Shown here: positions 10,879-19,421 of the stretch, piece by piece
How the letters are laid out: every line of letters starts with the position of its first letter
Position numbering within the stretch: the first letter of the stretch is position 1
Origin: Tieghemiomyces parasiticus
Lineage: Eukaryota; Kickxellomycota; Dimargaritomycetes; Dimargaritales; Dimargaritaceae
Length of the DNA stretch: 27,402 nucleotides
Assembly: GCA_027575765.1 (NCBI GenBank)
Contig: JANBPT010000639.1
Span: 1-27,402, forward strand
Direction: 5' to 3'
The notes under the pieces: generated by a model
Database searches by the model: none
Told to the model about the DNA's origin: nothing
Seen by the model: the letters and a program-made list of their open reading frames with translations, nothing else
Program-made: the position numbers and the translations under genes

Positions 10879-12837
10879 ATGGTAATCCCCCACCTGGTTA
10901 GTGTGGCCGTATGGACTCTTGCCTTGTCATCAGCTGTCCTTTTGGTGGGAGCCGAAAACCCCAATGTAGTCGACGACACGGTCTATCCAGGTATGAGCGG
11001 GCCTAATCTATCCGCCGAGCTCAATACCAAGTTTTGCATGGAGTATACGCTCGATTCCCTTCCTAGCTATGACCAGAGCAGTAGCAAGGGGTCGGCCATC
11101 GGTCGGTCGAACAAAATTGCCGATTTATGCCGAAACCTCATCGCCAGGTCGTCGTCCAATTCCAAGTCGACCAAGTCATCAGTAAACTCTCAGGCGAACG
11201 CACATTCGTTATGGGGCCGCCTTACGGGGAAGAGGTCGCGCAAACATGCGGCTTCCGATGAAGCGTCTGGCAGCCCCGAGGACGGCAGTGGTGTGAGCTT
11301 CGGGAATCAATCCTCCGGTAGCGCCATACCCGGGTCTGAGTTGGGGACGGGAACCGATGGAGCACCGCCGCCGGCCAAAAGACGTCGCAGGAATCCGTTC
11401 CACAAACTCGCTCGCGGCTGGCCTTGGTCCAAACCAAGCCCTGTATCAGGTCCGCCCCTAACCACCCCTGGTACCACTGTGCCGTCCGTAATCGACCCGA
11501 GCAACGGTGAGGTCAACTTTGGGCCGTATGATACGAGGTCCAGCGGAACCTCGACATCCGACTCCACGACGAGCGGTACGGGCCGTGGATCAGAGACCTC
11601 CCAGCGTTCCATTGACAAGCTTAACAAAGCCTACTCTCTCCCTGACGTGTCTCCCAAATTCCAGAAGCGAGTCAAGAAACCTCCTCAGCGACCCTTCAAC
11701 AGATTCCCAAAGTCCCCGTCTGCTTTAAAGAAGTTTTCTTCATGGGTCTCCCTTCGTGTTAGCCAGACAGGGGGTAATATCGAATCAACTTCTCCGCCCG
11801 TGACGCCCCGTGGATCCCAATCTACCGGCTCATTCGCAGCTTCTCGCGACGACCTGCGGTCCCCGACCTCGCCCCAGTACCCTGAGTCCTTCTTGGAAAC
11901 CTCCCCTGATCTTTTCACCCATTCCCTCCCTACCAAGGATAGTTTAGAGCTCTCCGCCGCCGGCTCCACCCCTCCAGCCAGCGAGTGGGAAATTTATAAT
12001 GAAATCAAACGCCGTGAGGAGAGGGCCAAGAACGCTCGTCCCGAACCTACCCCTGATGAAGAAAACGTCTGGCGGCAGCAGCTACTCAACGACTTCTCCC
12101 AACGCGGTTTGTTAGGGCCATCGCTGGAAAAGCTGTTCAAATCCAGCGGTTTCCCGTACTCTCCGGAATTCAGCCGCAGTCTTCCCAACCAGGCCCAAGC
12201 CGCTGAGTACATGGCATTCCAAACATTAGTCGACAGCTACCTTGTCTACGTGGTACGAAGCATGATCCAGACCATCAAATACTTCGAGGAAAACAACGGC
12301 CAATCGTATCTGTGCGAGGCCGTCATGGCTTCCTACGATGCTCACAATCTGCGTCAATCTCCAGGCGATTTAGATCCGCGTCAGGCACTGCACGGCACCC
12401 ACGAGTCCGACTCAACCTTTAGCCCGCTCCTCGAAGCCGACCAAGTTTTATCCGTAAAGGGAACTGAGCTGCAGTTCATTCCGTCACGGCCACGTGCCAA
12501 TCCTGACAATGGGGATTCGATCCATTCCATCGACACGGACATCGCCACCTCATTCTCCTCCGGATTATCATCACCCACGCTGGATGTGAAGAGCCTACCG
12601 AAGGGCCGATACGAAATTTTGGCCCTACAACCAAGGACGATATCCGACGGCATGCAGTTCATACCCGTCGATTGGGAGACTCCTTGCAGTATTATTAGGA
12701 AGGCCCTGTACGTATTCAACCTGGATAGCGCCCTCGAGTCCGAGACTTCCCGCATTCTCCAGGATAGAAACCTGATGATCGAGAAAGTCCGTAATGAGAT
12801 CAGCCCTAGCGATTTGAATTTTTTAACTACGTGGTGA
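10879..12837 (+). CDS. Secreted, largely disordered orphan protein (gene A)
   Basis: The 652-residue product is not recognised. The reading frame stays open upstream to 10819, but only from a TTG; 10879 is the first ATG, and it puts a clean signal peptide at the N-terminus (residues 1-25, ending LLVGA before EN). Residues 60-365 are rich in Ser, Pro, Gly and Thr and probably disordered. They include basic clusters GKRSRK (117-122) and AKRRRR (166-171), which could be nuclear-localisation signals or Kex2-type cleavage sites. From about 367 to the end the composition becomes ordinary, with predicted helix around 367-385 and 440-470 and a second ordered stretch at 571-640, so a folded C-terminal domain is likely. 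No transmembrane segment follows the signal. The gene has no introns, and its neighbour gene B converges on it 1.2 kb away. It could be a secreted effector or cell-wall-associated protein; that is inference. I am confident it is a real gene, not of its function. Confidence 0.85.
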   Translation: MVIPHLVSVAVWTLALSSAVLLVGAENPNVVDDTVYPGMSGPNLSAELNTKFCMEYTLDSLPSYDQSSSKGSAIGRSNKIADLCRNLIARSSSNSKSTKSSVNSQANAHSLWGRLTGKRSRKHAASDEASGSPEDGSGVSFGNQSSGSAIPGSELGTGTDGAPPPAKRRRRNPFHKLARGWPWSKPSPVSGPPLTTPGTTVPSVIDPSNGEVNFGPYDTRSSGTSTSDSTTSGTGRGSETSQRSIDKLNKAYSLPDVSPKFQKRVKKPPQRPFNRFPKSPSALKKFSSWVSLRVSQTGGNIESTSPPVTPRGSQSTGSFAASRDDLRSPTSPQYPESFLETSPDLFTHSLPTKDSLELSAAGSTPPASEWEIYNEIKRREERAKNARPEPTPDEENVWRQQLLNDFSQRGLLGPSLEKLFKSSGFPYSPEFSRSLPNQAQAAEYMAFQTLVDSYLVYVVRSMIQTIKYFEENNGQSYLCEAVMASYDAHNLRQSPGDLDPRQALHGTHESDSTFSPLLEADQVLSVKGTELQFIPSRPRANPDNGDSIHSIDTDIATSFSSGLSSPTLDVKSLPKGRYEILALQPRTISDGMQFIPVDWETPCSIIRKALYVFNLDSALESETSRILQDRNLMIEKVRNEISPSDLNFLTTW

Positions 12838-13020
12838 CGGAGTTCGAAGGGAGGTCGACCGTTTAGCGAGGTTTAGGTGAGCTAGATTTGTAGGACACCT
12901 TAATAGCCACAAGGAAGGAGCGAGTAGTGAGACAGACGGAGCATAATGTCAGGATCGGCGGTGTAAACAACTGTTGACGAAAGAACATATGTATTAATGG
13001 TAGTATACGTGGCAAGTAGC

Positions 13021-13026
13021 AATAAA
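13021..13026 (+). terminator. Possible poly(A) signal of gene A
   Basis: AATAAA lies 184 bases after the gene A stop codon. It is the first canonical hexamer on this strand downstream of the gene. Use is inferred from motif and position. Confidence 0.35.
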
Positions 13027-13996
13027 GTAGTAAGATTGTATGGGTATTAGAGTCGGGTGCAAGTAAATCGTAGGGCTCAATGGTTAGAGCGTAAAGTAGA
13101 GAAGTTGAATAGCAGGCGAAGCCGCCTCCAAGCAGTGTTAAACCATCTGAAGTCGGTACTTCTGGATACTCTGATAATCGAGGTGCCCGAGTCAGGAAGG
13201 CGACCCGCTAATAATGGCCGTCATGCGAACTAGGTGGTATGGCTCACGTGGGCAGGTCTCCGATATAAAGAACTAATGGTAGTCGAAAAGGAGTAAACAT
13301 TCGAACTAAAAGAAAGGTGTGGCAGGTAAAAACACAGGAGGCCGAGGCTCTTTTATTACATTAGTAAGCGTGGTAGGCATAAACTCACTAAAACACTAAA
13401 CAAGCTTCGAACGGGGGTTATGATCGTTAGTTTGGATGTTGGCTGTCGTTTATTAAGCGGCGACCGTTAGGTCTTTTTATACTTGAATGATGGCCAGCAT
13501 CAATCAAGTAACTAGCCAGCCTGTACTAGGGGGATCCAGGATGACAGGCCGTGGCGGGACCGGGCGCCGGCATGAATAGAAGGGTGGCTGGGTAGCCGCC
13601 AGAGTAAGGGTAGAGAAAAGAGAAGATCTTAGAAGGATAGGAGGCGATGGCGCTTGGGATGGAGGAAATGTCCGAAGGTCAGGAAGCTTGAACGCCTATC
13701 GGAGGGATAGATGGAAAGTAGGTTAAGAAAGGGGGGGATAGTAGATAGGGATAAACGCGGGAAACCTGGATAGTGCAGACCACCAAATAGGTAGGTCATC
13801 ATTAATCGATCAAGCTATGGCATGGGGTGCGCAGAGGCGGGAATGCAGCATTCAAATAATGATCCAATGCGATTATCATTGTGAAGGCATTTCAGTCGAC
13901 CGCATGATTCCTTTTATACTGCGCACTTTGTTAATAGGTGATTATGAAAATAAAACGACCGCGTCTTGTCGACATGTTCAAAGGACCAGCCAGAAA

Positions 13997-14002
13997 TTTA
14001 TT
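13997..14002 (-). terminator. Possible poly(A) signal of gene B
   Basis: The minus strand reads AATAAA here, about 34 bases past the gene B TGA stop, which is a typical distance. Confidence 0.45.
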
Positions 14003-14035
14003 TAACCAAACAATTTTCGACAAGGATAACTTAAT

Positions 14036-15592
14036 TCATACTTTTTTATCCGACTCCTTCCGTAGGGCTATTTTTGTACTTTGGCGTGATTTCAGAATCT
14101 CTTTCGTCTCAGGATTTACAATTAAAACCTTCTTAATGCCTTTCAGGGAAAAGTCATAGGTATGAAGTGCGCTCAAAACGGTCGCATTCAGGTCCCTCAA
14201 TTGGAGGCTGGGCCAGGCCATAAAAGATCTCGACAAGATGCGGCTTCCTAGTCGAGAAAAGTGCCCCGCAAGAGCCTGACAGTGCAGCCAGGGGGTATCA
14301 TCTGTGAAAAAGTAGGGCAGCGTGTAGACAATCTGGCTGGGATCGGTTTCTGATGGCCGGGCCAGTAGGATGTACCGGTTGGGAGCGGGTAAAATATTCT
14401 TAAAGAAACTTTCCTTAAACCGAATAAGCCAGGATTTAGCCGACCCATCTGTAGGGCGGTTCTTGAAGTCACGAGTGAGGAGTCGGATGGCTTCGGAGGC
14501 GGACCCTGGATAGACAGTTGGGCCCGGCGTGTCAGTGGCAGTGGCGGTTGTGGCCGCCTGAGCCGATTGGTAACTACCTAAACAGTCGCGCCTTATCCTG
14601 TCTATGATTATCTTATATCGCACGTATTTGATGTCAAGTTCATCTTCTTTGCCCATATGGCCTTGCGATTGCTTGAATTCGGATATACTGGCTGGCTCAT
14701 ACTCGAAATTCGATTGGCGGCGGTGAATGGTCCAAGGGTCCGTCTCAGAAATGGCTGGCGGCAATGTCAATGGGCTGGCGGTACCGTCATCCAATAGAGG
14801 GCTGCTCGGGGCCCTGTCAGGTAGCGAAGTATTAAGTGAAGAATCAGGAGCCTTCTGGGGCATGCCCGGCGCGACAGGTCGCTGGGTCTGATCGGTATCA
14901 CCATCTCTGTCGAGTAGGGTGTCGAAATTTAACGCCTCTGGTAGTAGGTCATGTAGCCAGGCGTCAGCCAGGTTCTGGGTAACTGCGAGGTCATCTTCCT
15001 TAAAAAACCATGACCCATCCACCTGACCAGGTGGCGTAGGAAGCACAGGGTCGAAGCCTTGGTCGTGGCCTGTCCTGGGGGGACTGAGAAGCCCAAGGAC
15101 ATGAGACGCGATGGCGGGATGGCCAAAGTTCCGTTGGTTGGGAGAGGGTTTTAGACTTTCTATTTCCCAATTCGAGTCAACTGGGTGGTCGATACGATCA
15201 CCACCCGGCTGAGTAGGGTTTATCAACGGCGACTCCGGATGCATGGCAAGTTGCTTGAGGGGATTCCACTGCGACTCTAGGATCGCACTGGGAGTTTGTC
15301 CGTCGACGTAGATATCCGCCAGGTCGGGCTGCGCTTCGTTGCCCATGTCGTCTGCAGTCGCATGGGTGGAAACCCGGGCTCTCTTAGATCCCTCTGGGCT
15401 AACCTCCGTAACCCAACGTTTGATAGGTCGGGGGCTAAGAGGAGTCGACAATGTTAAACTATTCAGCGGTTGCCAAATGGCAGTACCTTCGTCGAATTGG
15501 CTTCTATCCAAGCTGGGGAAGCCGGCGGTAAAATAAGTATGTGCAATGGCTAGACCTAGAGCCGCCGGCAAGTATAAATACAGAGTCGTCAT
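14036..15592 (-). CDS. Secreted orphan protein (gene B)
   Basis: The 518-residue product is not recognised. It starts at an ATG (minus strand, 15592) followed by a hydrophobic signal sequence, MTTLYLYLPAALGLAIAH, probably cleaved near residues 18-24. Residues 40-310 are Pro/Ser/Asp-rich with few hydrophobic runs and look disordered. A helical stretch lies at 316-340 (DELDIKYVRYKIIIDRIRRD). The C-terminal part (365-495) looks folded, with beta-like NRYILLARPSE (405-415) and IVYTLPYFFTDD (421-432) and a conspicuous pair of aromatic/Trp positions (W388, W435). The extreme C-terminus is Lys/Arg-rich. No catalytic motif or membrane segment is visible. The layout (signal, long disordered part, C-terminal domain) parallels gene A, and the C-terminal regions show faint similarity. 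It has a TATA motif about 135 bases upstream. A secreted effector-like role is possible but unproven. Confidence 0.85.
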   Translation of the reverse strand: MTTLYLYLPAALGLAIAHTYFTAGFPSLDRSQFDEGTAIWQPLNSLTLSTPLSPRPIKRWVTEVSPEGSKRARVSTHATADDMGNEAQPDLADIYVDGQTPSAILESQWNPLKQLAMHPESPLINPTQPGGDRIDHPVDSNWEIESLKPSPNQRNFGHPAIASHVLGLLSPPRTGHDQGFDPVLPTPPGQVDGSWFFKEDDLAVTQNLADAWLHDLLPEALNFDTLLDRDGDTDQTQRPVAPGMPQKAPDSSLNTSLPDRAPSSPLLDDGTASPLTLPPAISETDPWTIHRRQSNFEYEPASISEFKQSQGHMGKEDELDIKYVRYKIIIDRIRRDCLGSYQSAQAATTATATDTPGPTVYPGSASEAIRLLTRDFKNRPTDGSAKSWLIRFKESFFKNILPAPNRYILLARPSETDPSQIVYTLPYFFTDDTPWLHCQALAGHFSRLGSRILSRSFMAWPSLQLRDLNATVLSALHTYDFSLKGIKKVLIVNPETKEILKSRQSTKIALRKESDKKV

Positions 15593-15724
15593 CGGTTACA
15601 AGGGCCTAGAGGCGTTGTAAGGACGAATATTGGGGTTGTCTGGATTGCGGAAATACTGGGTGCGTATTGGCTAGAAAAAAACAAGGGGTGGCGATGAGCT
15701 TGTGACGTACAAGGGTCGTGTAAA

Positions 15725-15733
15725 CTATATATG
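15725..15733 (-). promoter_or_regulatory. Putative TATA box of gene B
   Basis: The minus strand reads CATATATAG here, about 133 bases upstream of the gene B ATG. A pyrimidine-rich stretch follows about 25-65 bases downstream in the gene's sense, which fits a start region. The assignment rests on motif and spacing only. Confidence 0.35.
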
Positions 15734-17580
15734 CCCCCTTTGATGTTGACAAGGAAAGTCTATGTGAAATGATAAGTAATGTCAGCAGAGAAGGCTGCAC
15801 AATGGAATGGGTAGCCGTAAAGGATGATGCTGAGGTAAAAATGGGGACAATACCTATAGGCCGTCCTATGGATCGCATATATACTGCTCGATGAGACTTT
15901 GAAGAGAGGGCAAGAGAAGCGCAAGTAGTTGGAGGGGTATGGATATTCTAGAACGCAGCAGCCACCAATATCCGAAGAGCGATTAAAAACCCCAGGACTG
16001 GCCTTTAAACAATATCCACAGTCGTTGCGTACCAATTGAAAGATTGAAACGAGCCGGTGCAACACAAAGGACTGGCATTCTTCCGACAACCAGAGGGCAA
16101 CAGAATTAATAGCAGCCCAATTTTTTAGAGCCGACGGGCGGGTGACCGTCTATATTGGTAACGCAACCCACGATCGGTAGTGTGGTTGACTAGTGCCATT
16201 CGTCGCCCCCTTTTCTTGCCGTGGTACTTGCGTTCACTCACTCCCGTCTCTCAGTCGAACCACAGTGGCGGTGGTGGAACAGACAGCCGTCACAAGGTGG
16301 GATGGCTGTGTTGTGAAGCACTTACGCTATCCCTTGCGAGGTCCGCAGTCAAGTCCTATGTTGGGGCGTAAGCGATGGGGCTGGGAAGATGTTTGGGTGA
16401 GTAGACCATGACTTCTTGTCATGGGGTAGAGTGTGTGACCTAAATCATTTTTATGATCTCAGGTTGGTTTATGCTGTACCTCTTTTTCACCTAACCTGTC
16501 TTCGGGCATTTGCCGCTAATATAGGAGTGCTCGACGATTGGGGATGTCGGAAACAGTCGTTGGGTGTAAAAGGAACAACTTGGTGAGTATAACCTATGAC
16601 TGGTCTACCAACTCTGCCGCGTATTCAGTATCACTTATCTATATTTTAACCAAGTTCACCCCAACAGCCGCCTGGCCAATGAAGACCATGCTGGCTATGT
16701 AACTCAGAAAAACAAACTCGTGCGCTTTTTTTTACTTCATCGGGCGACTGCGTTATCTTTTTTTTACAGAGGGAGGGGGGGTTCTGGCTTGAGTGGGGAG
16801 CGACCGACTGTCTTGACAGATTATTGCCGGCTCTAACTTTGTGGCGCGGTCCGGGTGAGTGCTGCAATCAAGTATCAAAGCTGAGAGCGATGATGTTATT
16901 ATGAGCGTTCCTCCCCCTCTCTTCTAATGCCTGGCAGAAATGGATTTCCGGCGGTGACAGATGAACCTCCCGTATCGCTGATGAGACCACAATCTCTTAA
17001 GCCGTACGTTTCAGCAGTCGCCCATTTTTGATACTGAGAAAAATGCAGTCAAGCATTGCCGTGTCAAGGGGTCCACGATACGGTTTTAACCAGCTACCAG
17101 TCAATATCGGCAGCGAATGGAAATAGTTATCCATCTAAAATTCAATATCTATAGCGCTATTAAGTATTGCCTGGTATTAGTTTTATATTATAACCTGGCC
17201 AGTGAACTATTAATGAGAAATGAATACCATACCGAATTGCCATTATATCGCAGTCTACCAAGGCACCGGTTAGCGATAGAAATTTAACATGCAAACTGTT
17301 AGGTGCCGGTCTAAACAAACCCCCTTCCCTTGACATTCTGACAGCCGGCCACGGCGTACCATGCTCAATGGATGGTGCGTGGCACTGCTCCTGTTTTTAC
17401 TCTTTCTCTTACCCGCTAAACCGTAAATTTCCCTTTTCACCCACCGTCTGGCTCCACCGCATCAGGTCACACCAAAAGCGAGGTAATTTTCACGTCGCCC
17501 TATTGAAGCAGGGAGACCAAGTAGTGACAGGTAATTCCCCATTCAAAGTATGTTTCCAGTCTAATTTAGAACACGTTGGG

Positions 17581-17650
17581 AAAGGAGGAGGAGAAGGAGG
17601 GGGCAGATTCCCTTGCCAGGGGTCAACCTTATCCCTCCTCCTCCTCTTTA
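17581..17650. repeat. Imperfect inverted repeat of GGA/TCC triplets
   Basis: A purine tract (17581-17602, AAAGGAGGAGGAG then AAGGAGGGG) is matched about 28 bases later by a pyrimidine tract (17632-17649, CCCTCCTCCTCCTCTTTA). The RNA of either strand could fold into a long stem. The composition is simple, so it may have arisen from triplet slippage. Confidence 0.6.
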
Positions 17651-19259
17651 ACTGTCTGTCCAAGTGTGGAAGAGATATAACGGACCGCCGGATTTCCATC
17701 CTCTAAGAGGAGCCGCTGGTATCCATTTTAGGTAGCAAAGACTGAAGGTGATGGTGGGTCAATAAATTTAAAGGTACGTGAGAAAAACTAAATATGGATT
17801 TAGGTAGTCAATACTATGACCCATTTCAACCTCTGGTGGCCCAGGCTGCTTCATTTGCAAAGATAGAGCACCAGAATCGAGCAGACGCTTGAGATTGGGA
17901 GGTCGGACGAAGGTGCCTGCAGAGGGTGATACGCTAAACCTTGCCTCCGAGTGGGTGTATCTAATTTGATTAGATGGAACATTCATCTCGTAGGCCGGCG
18001 CCCCTTTACCTCATACAGGTTCAGTATCCCGTAGGAACGCAGTAGCGGCCCTTCAACCGTAACGTACCAGCAGCCTTGCCATTCGCCACTATTTATGCAC
18101 AACCCATACATGTGAATTGGCATTTTCATGCAGTGACCCTATATCCCAACGGTTAACACTTTCAGTCACCCGCGTTGCGGGCGACTCGCTTTGTTGAGCA
18201 GCATCCAAATCCGGCCAACCCGCCCAGACACATATTCCGGGGAGGGCCTAAACGGCTCAACCAAGTTACGACGACAGCCTACGGTGTTAAGGCCATCAAT
18301 CTCGTATCATTTGTCTTATTTATGGACCCCGCCTGTACAGTGATCAGCCACTCTCCATTCTCATCCATAGGGATCCGCTCCCTTGCAACCGGACAATCTC
18401 TCCGCTACACCTTACAGGTCAATCCATTTCAGGGATTACCCTCATTCCACCACCTCCTACACTGCCTCTTCCTCAGTCTTTTACTTGGCCTGATGTATTC
18501 TGGTCAGCGCGCTCCTGCTACATCCTGGAGCCACGCCGGAAACCTCCGGATGACACTGGTCTCTTGTATGTGTCTGTATTTTTTTTGTATGTAATCCGTC
18601 GTTTGGTCCCTTTTCTCCCACCTATTGCACTCGCCCGACTTGATACCATCTTCCTATTGGGAAGTCACGGCCTAGAACGATGAGAGGGGAAGACGGACTT
18701 CCTTTCAGTTGTACATGGTCTACCTTCCTATATGATCGCTGATGATGGCCATCACACCAATATTGGACGCTACCCTCTTCCCGTTTAGGTCGGAGCAGGG
18801 AAGGGGAGCGAGGAGTATATAGTTGTCGTGTCAAAAGGATCCATGACCTTCAACTAGGAGATATGGGCGTGGATTGAAGTCGGGCAGTGTCCAATAAATA
18901 CTTGGAGTTGGCCGTGCCCTCAGAAGCCAGTTTGGTCTCGTTCCTTGCGCTTATTAACGCGTCATATATTATCGGTCTCTTTGTCAACCCCTTAGCACCT
19001 ACGGTACTACTAAACTTGTTATCCAATATTGGCCTTTTGACCATTGTCACACCTCCTAGTTTCGCTGGAATTCACCTTCCGGCCAATTTTTATTTCATTA
19101 CGTTTACGACTACCTGACTTTTTAGTACTAATTTACGAGCATTGTGTCCCTCCTTCTCAGTATTGACGCCCCATACTTTTACCTGACTACGTTTTCCCGC
19201 TCTTTTCTCCCCCGCCTACCTTTAGCCCTGTATTGGAGGTCCAACTAGCGCAGGCCTGG

Positions 19260-19265
19260 TATAAC
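19260..19265 (+). promoter_or_regulatory. Possible TATA-like element of gene C
   Basis: TATAAC lies about 155 bases before the gene C ATG. A pyrimidine stretch (about 19271-19290) follows at a distance compatible with transcription start. An inverted CCAAT palindrome, CCAATATTGG, lies further upstream at 19023-19032. This is weak, motif-level evidence. Confidence 0.25.
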
Positions 19266-19421
19266 TACTATTTCCCCCTTCCCTTCCGCCCGTAAGCGTG
19301 TCCTTTCCTTAGCTAGTTGGCTTTTTGATACACCTCTACGGATTAACTTCTATTTCAACCTTTCACAAGCGTCTAATCCACACTGTTACCGCCTGCGTGC
19401 CAGACCGCTTGACTCATCATC

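Larger units (their letters stand above)
12838..14035. other. Convergent intergenic region between genes A and B
   Basis: The 3' ends of genes A and B face each other across 1.2 kb. The plus strand is purine-rich (43 of 60 bases at 13561-13620). An AATAAA at 13021-13026 may serve gene A, and one on the minus strand (plus-strand TTTATT at 13997-14002) may serve gene B. The ORFs at 13817-14159 are short and unrecognised. Confidence 0.55.
15593..19421. other. Divergent intergenic region between genes B and C
   Basis: This 3.8 kb region holds both promoters. Near gene B the plus strand is purine-rich (44 of 60 bases at 15901-15960), meaning pyrimidine-rich in the gene B sense; near gene C (about 18900-19421) it is pyrimidine-rich. 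The middle (about 17080-17330) is AT-rich. A perfect 7-bp hairpin, CCATGAC-TTCTT-GTCATGG, is at 16406-16424, and an imperfect purine/pyrimidine inverted repeat at 17581-17650. ORFs of up to 139 codons (18175-18594, TTG start) and 112 codons (17368-17706, ATG) have no recognisable features and are not called. Confidence 0.5.

Noticed and set aside
13070..13100. tRNA A-box-like sequence GCTCAATGGTTAGAGC
   Set aside because: The D-arm-like part pairs, but no anticodon stem, T-arm or acceptor stem can be formed around it.
17368..17706. 112-codon ATG ORF
   Set aside because: It encodes low-complexity Gly/Glu and Leu runs from the triplet inverted repeat and otherwise has no features.
18175..18594. 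139-codon plus-strand ORF with hydrophobic stretches
   Set aside because: TTG start and no recognisable motif; the hydrophobic runs follow from the T/C-rich composition.
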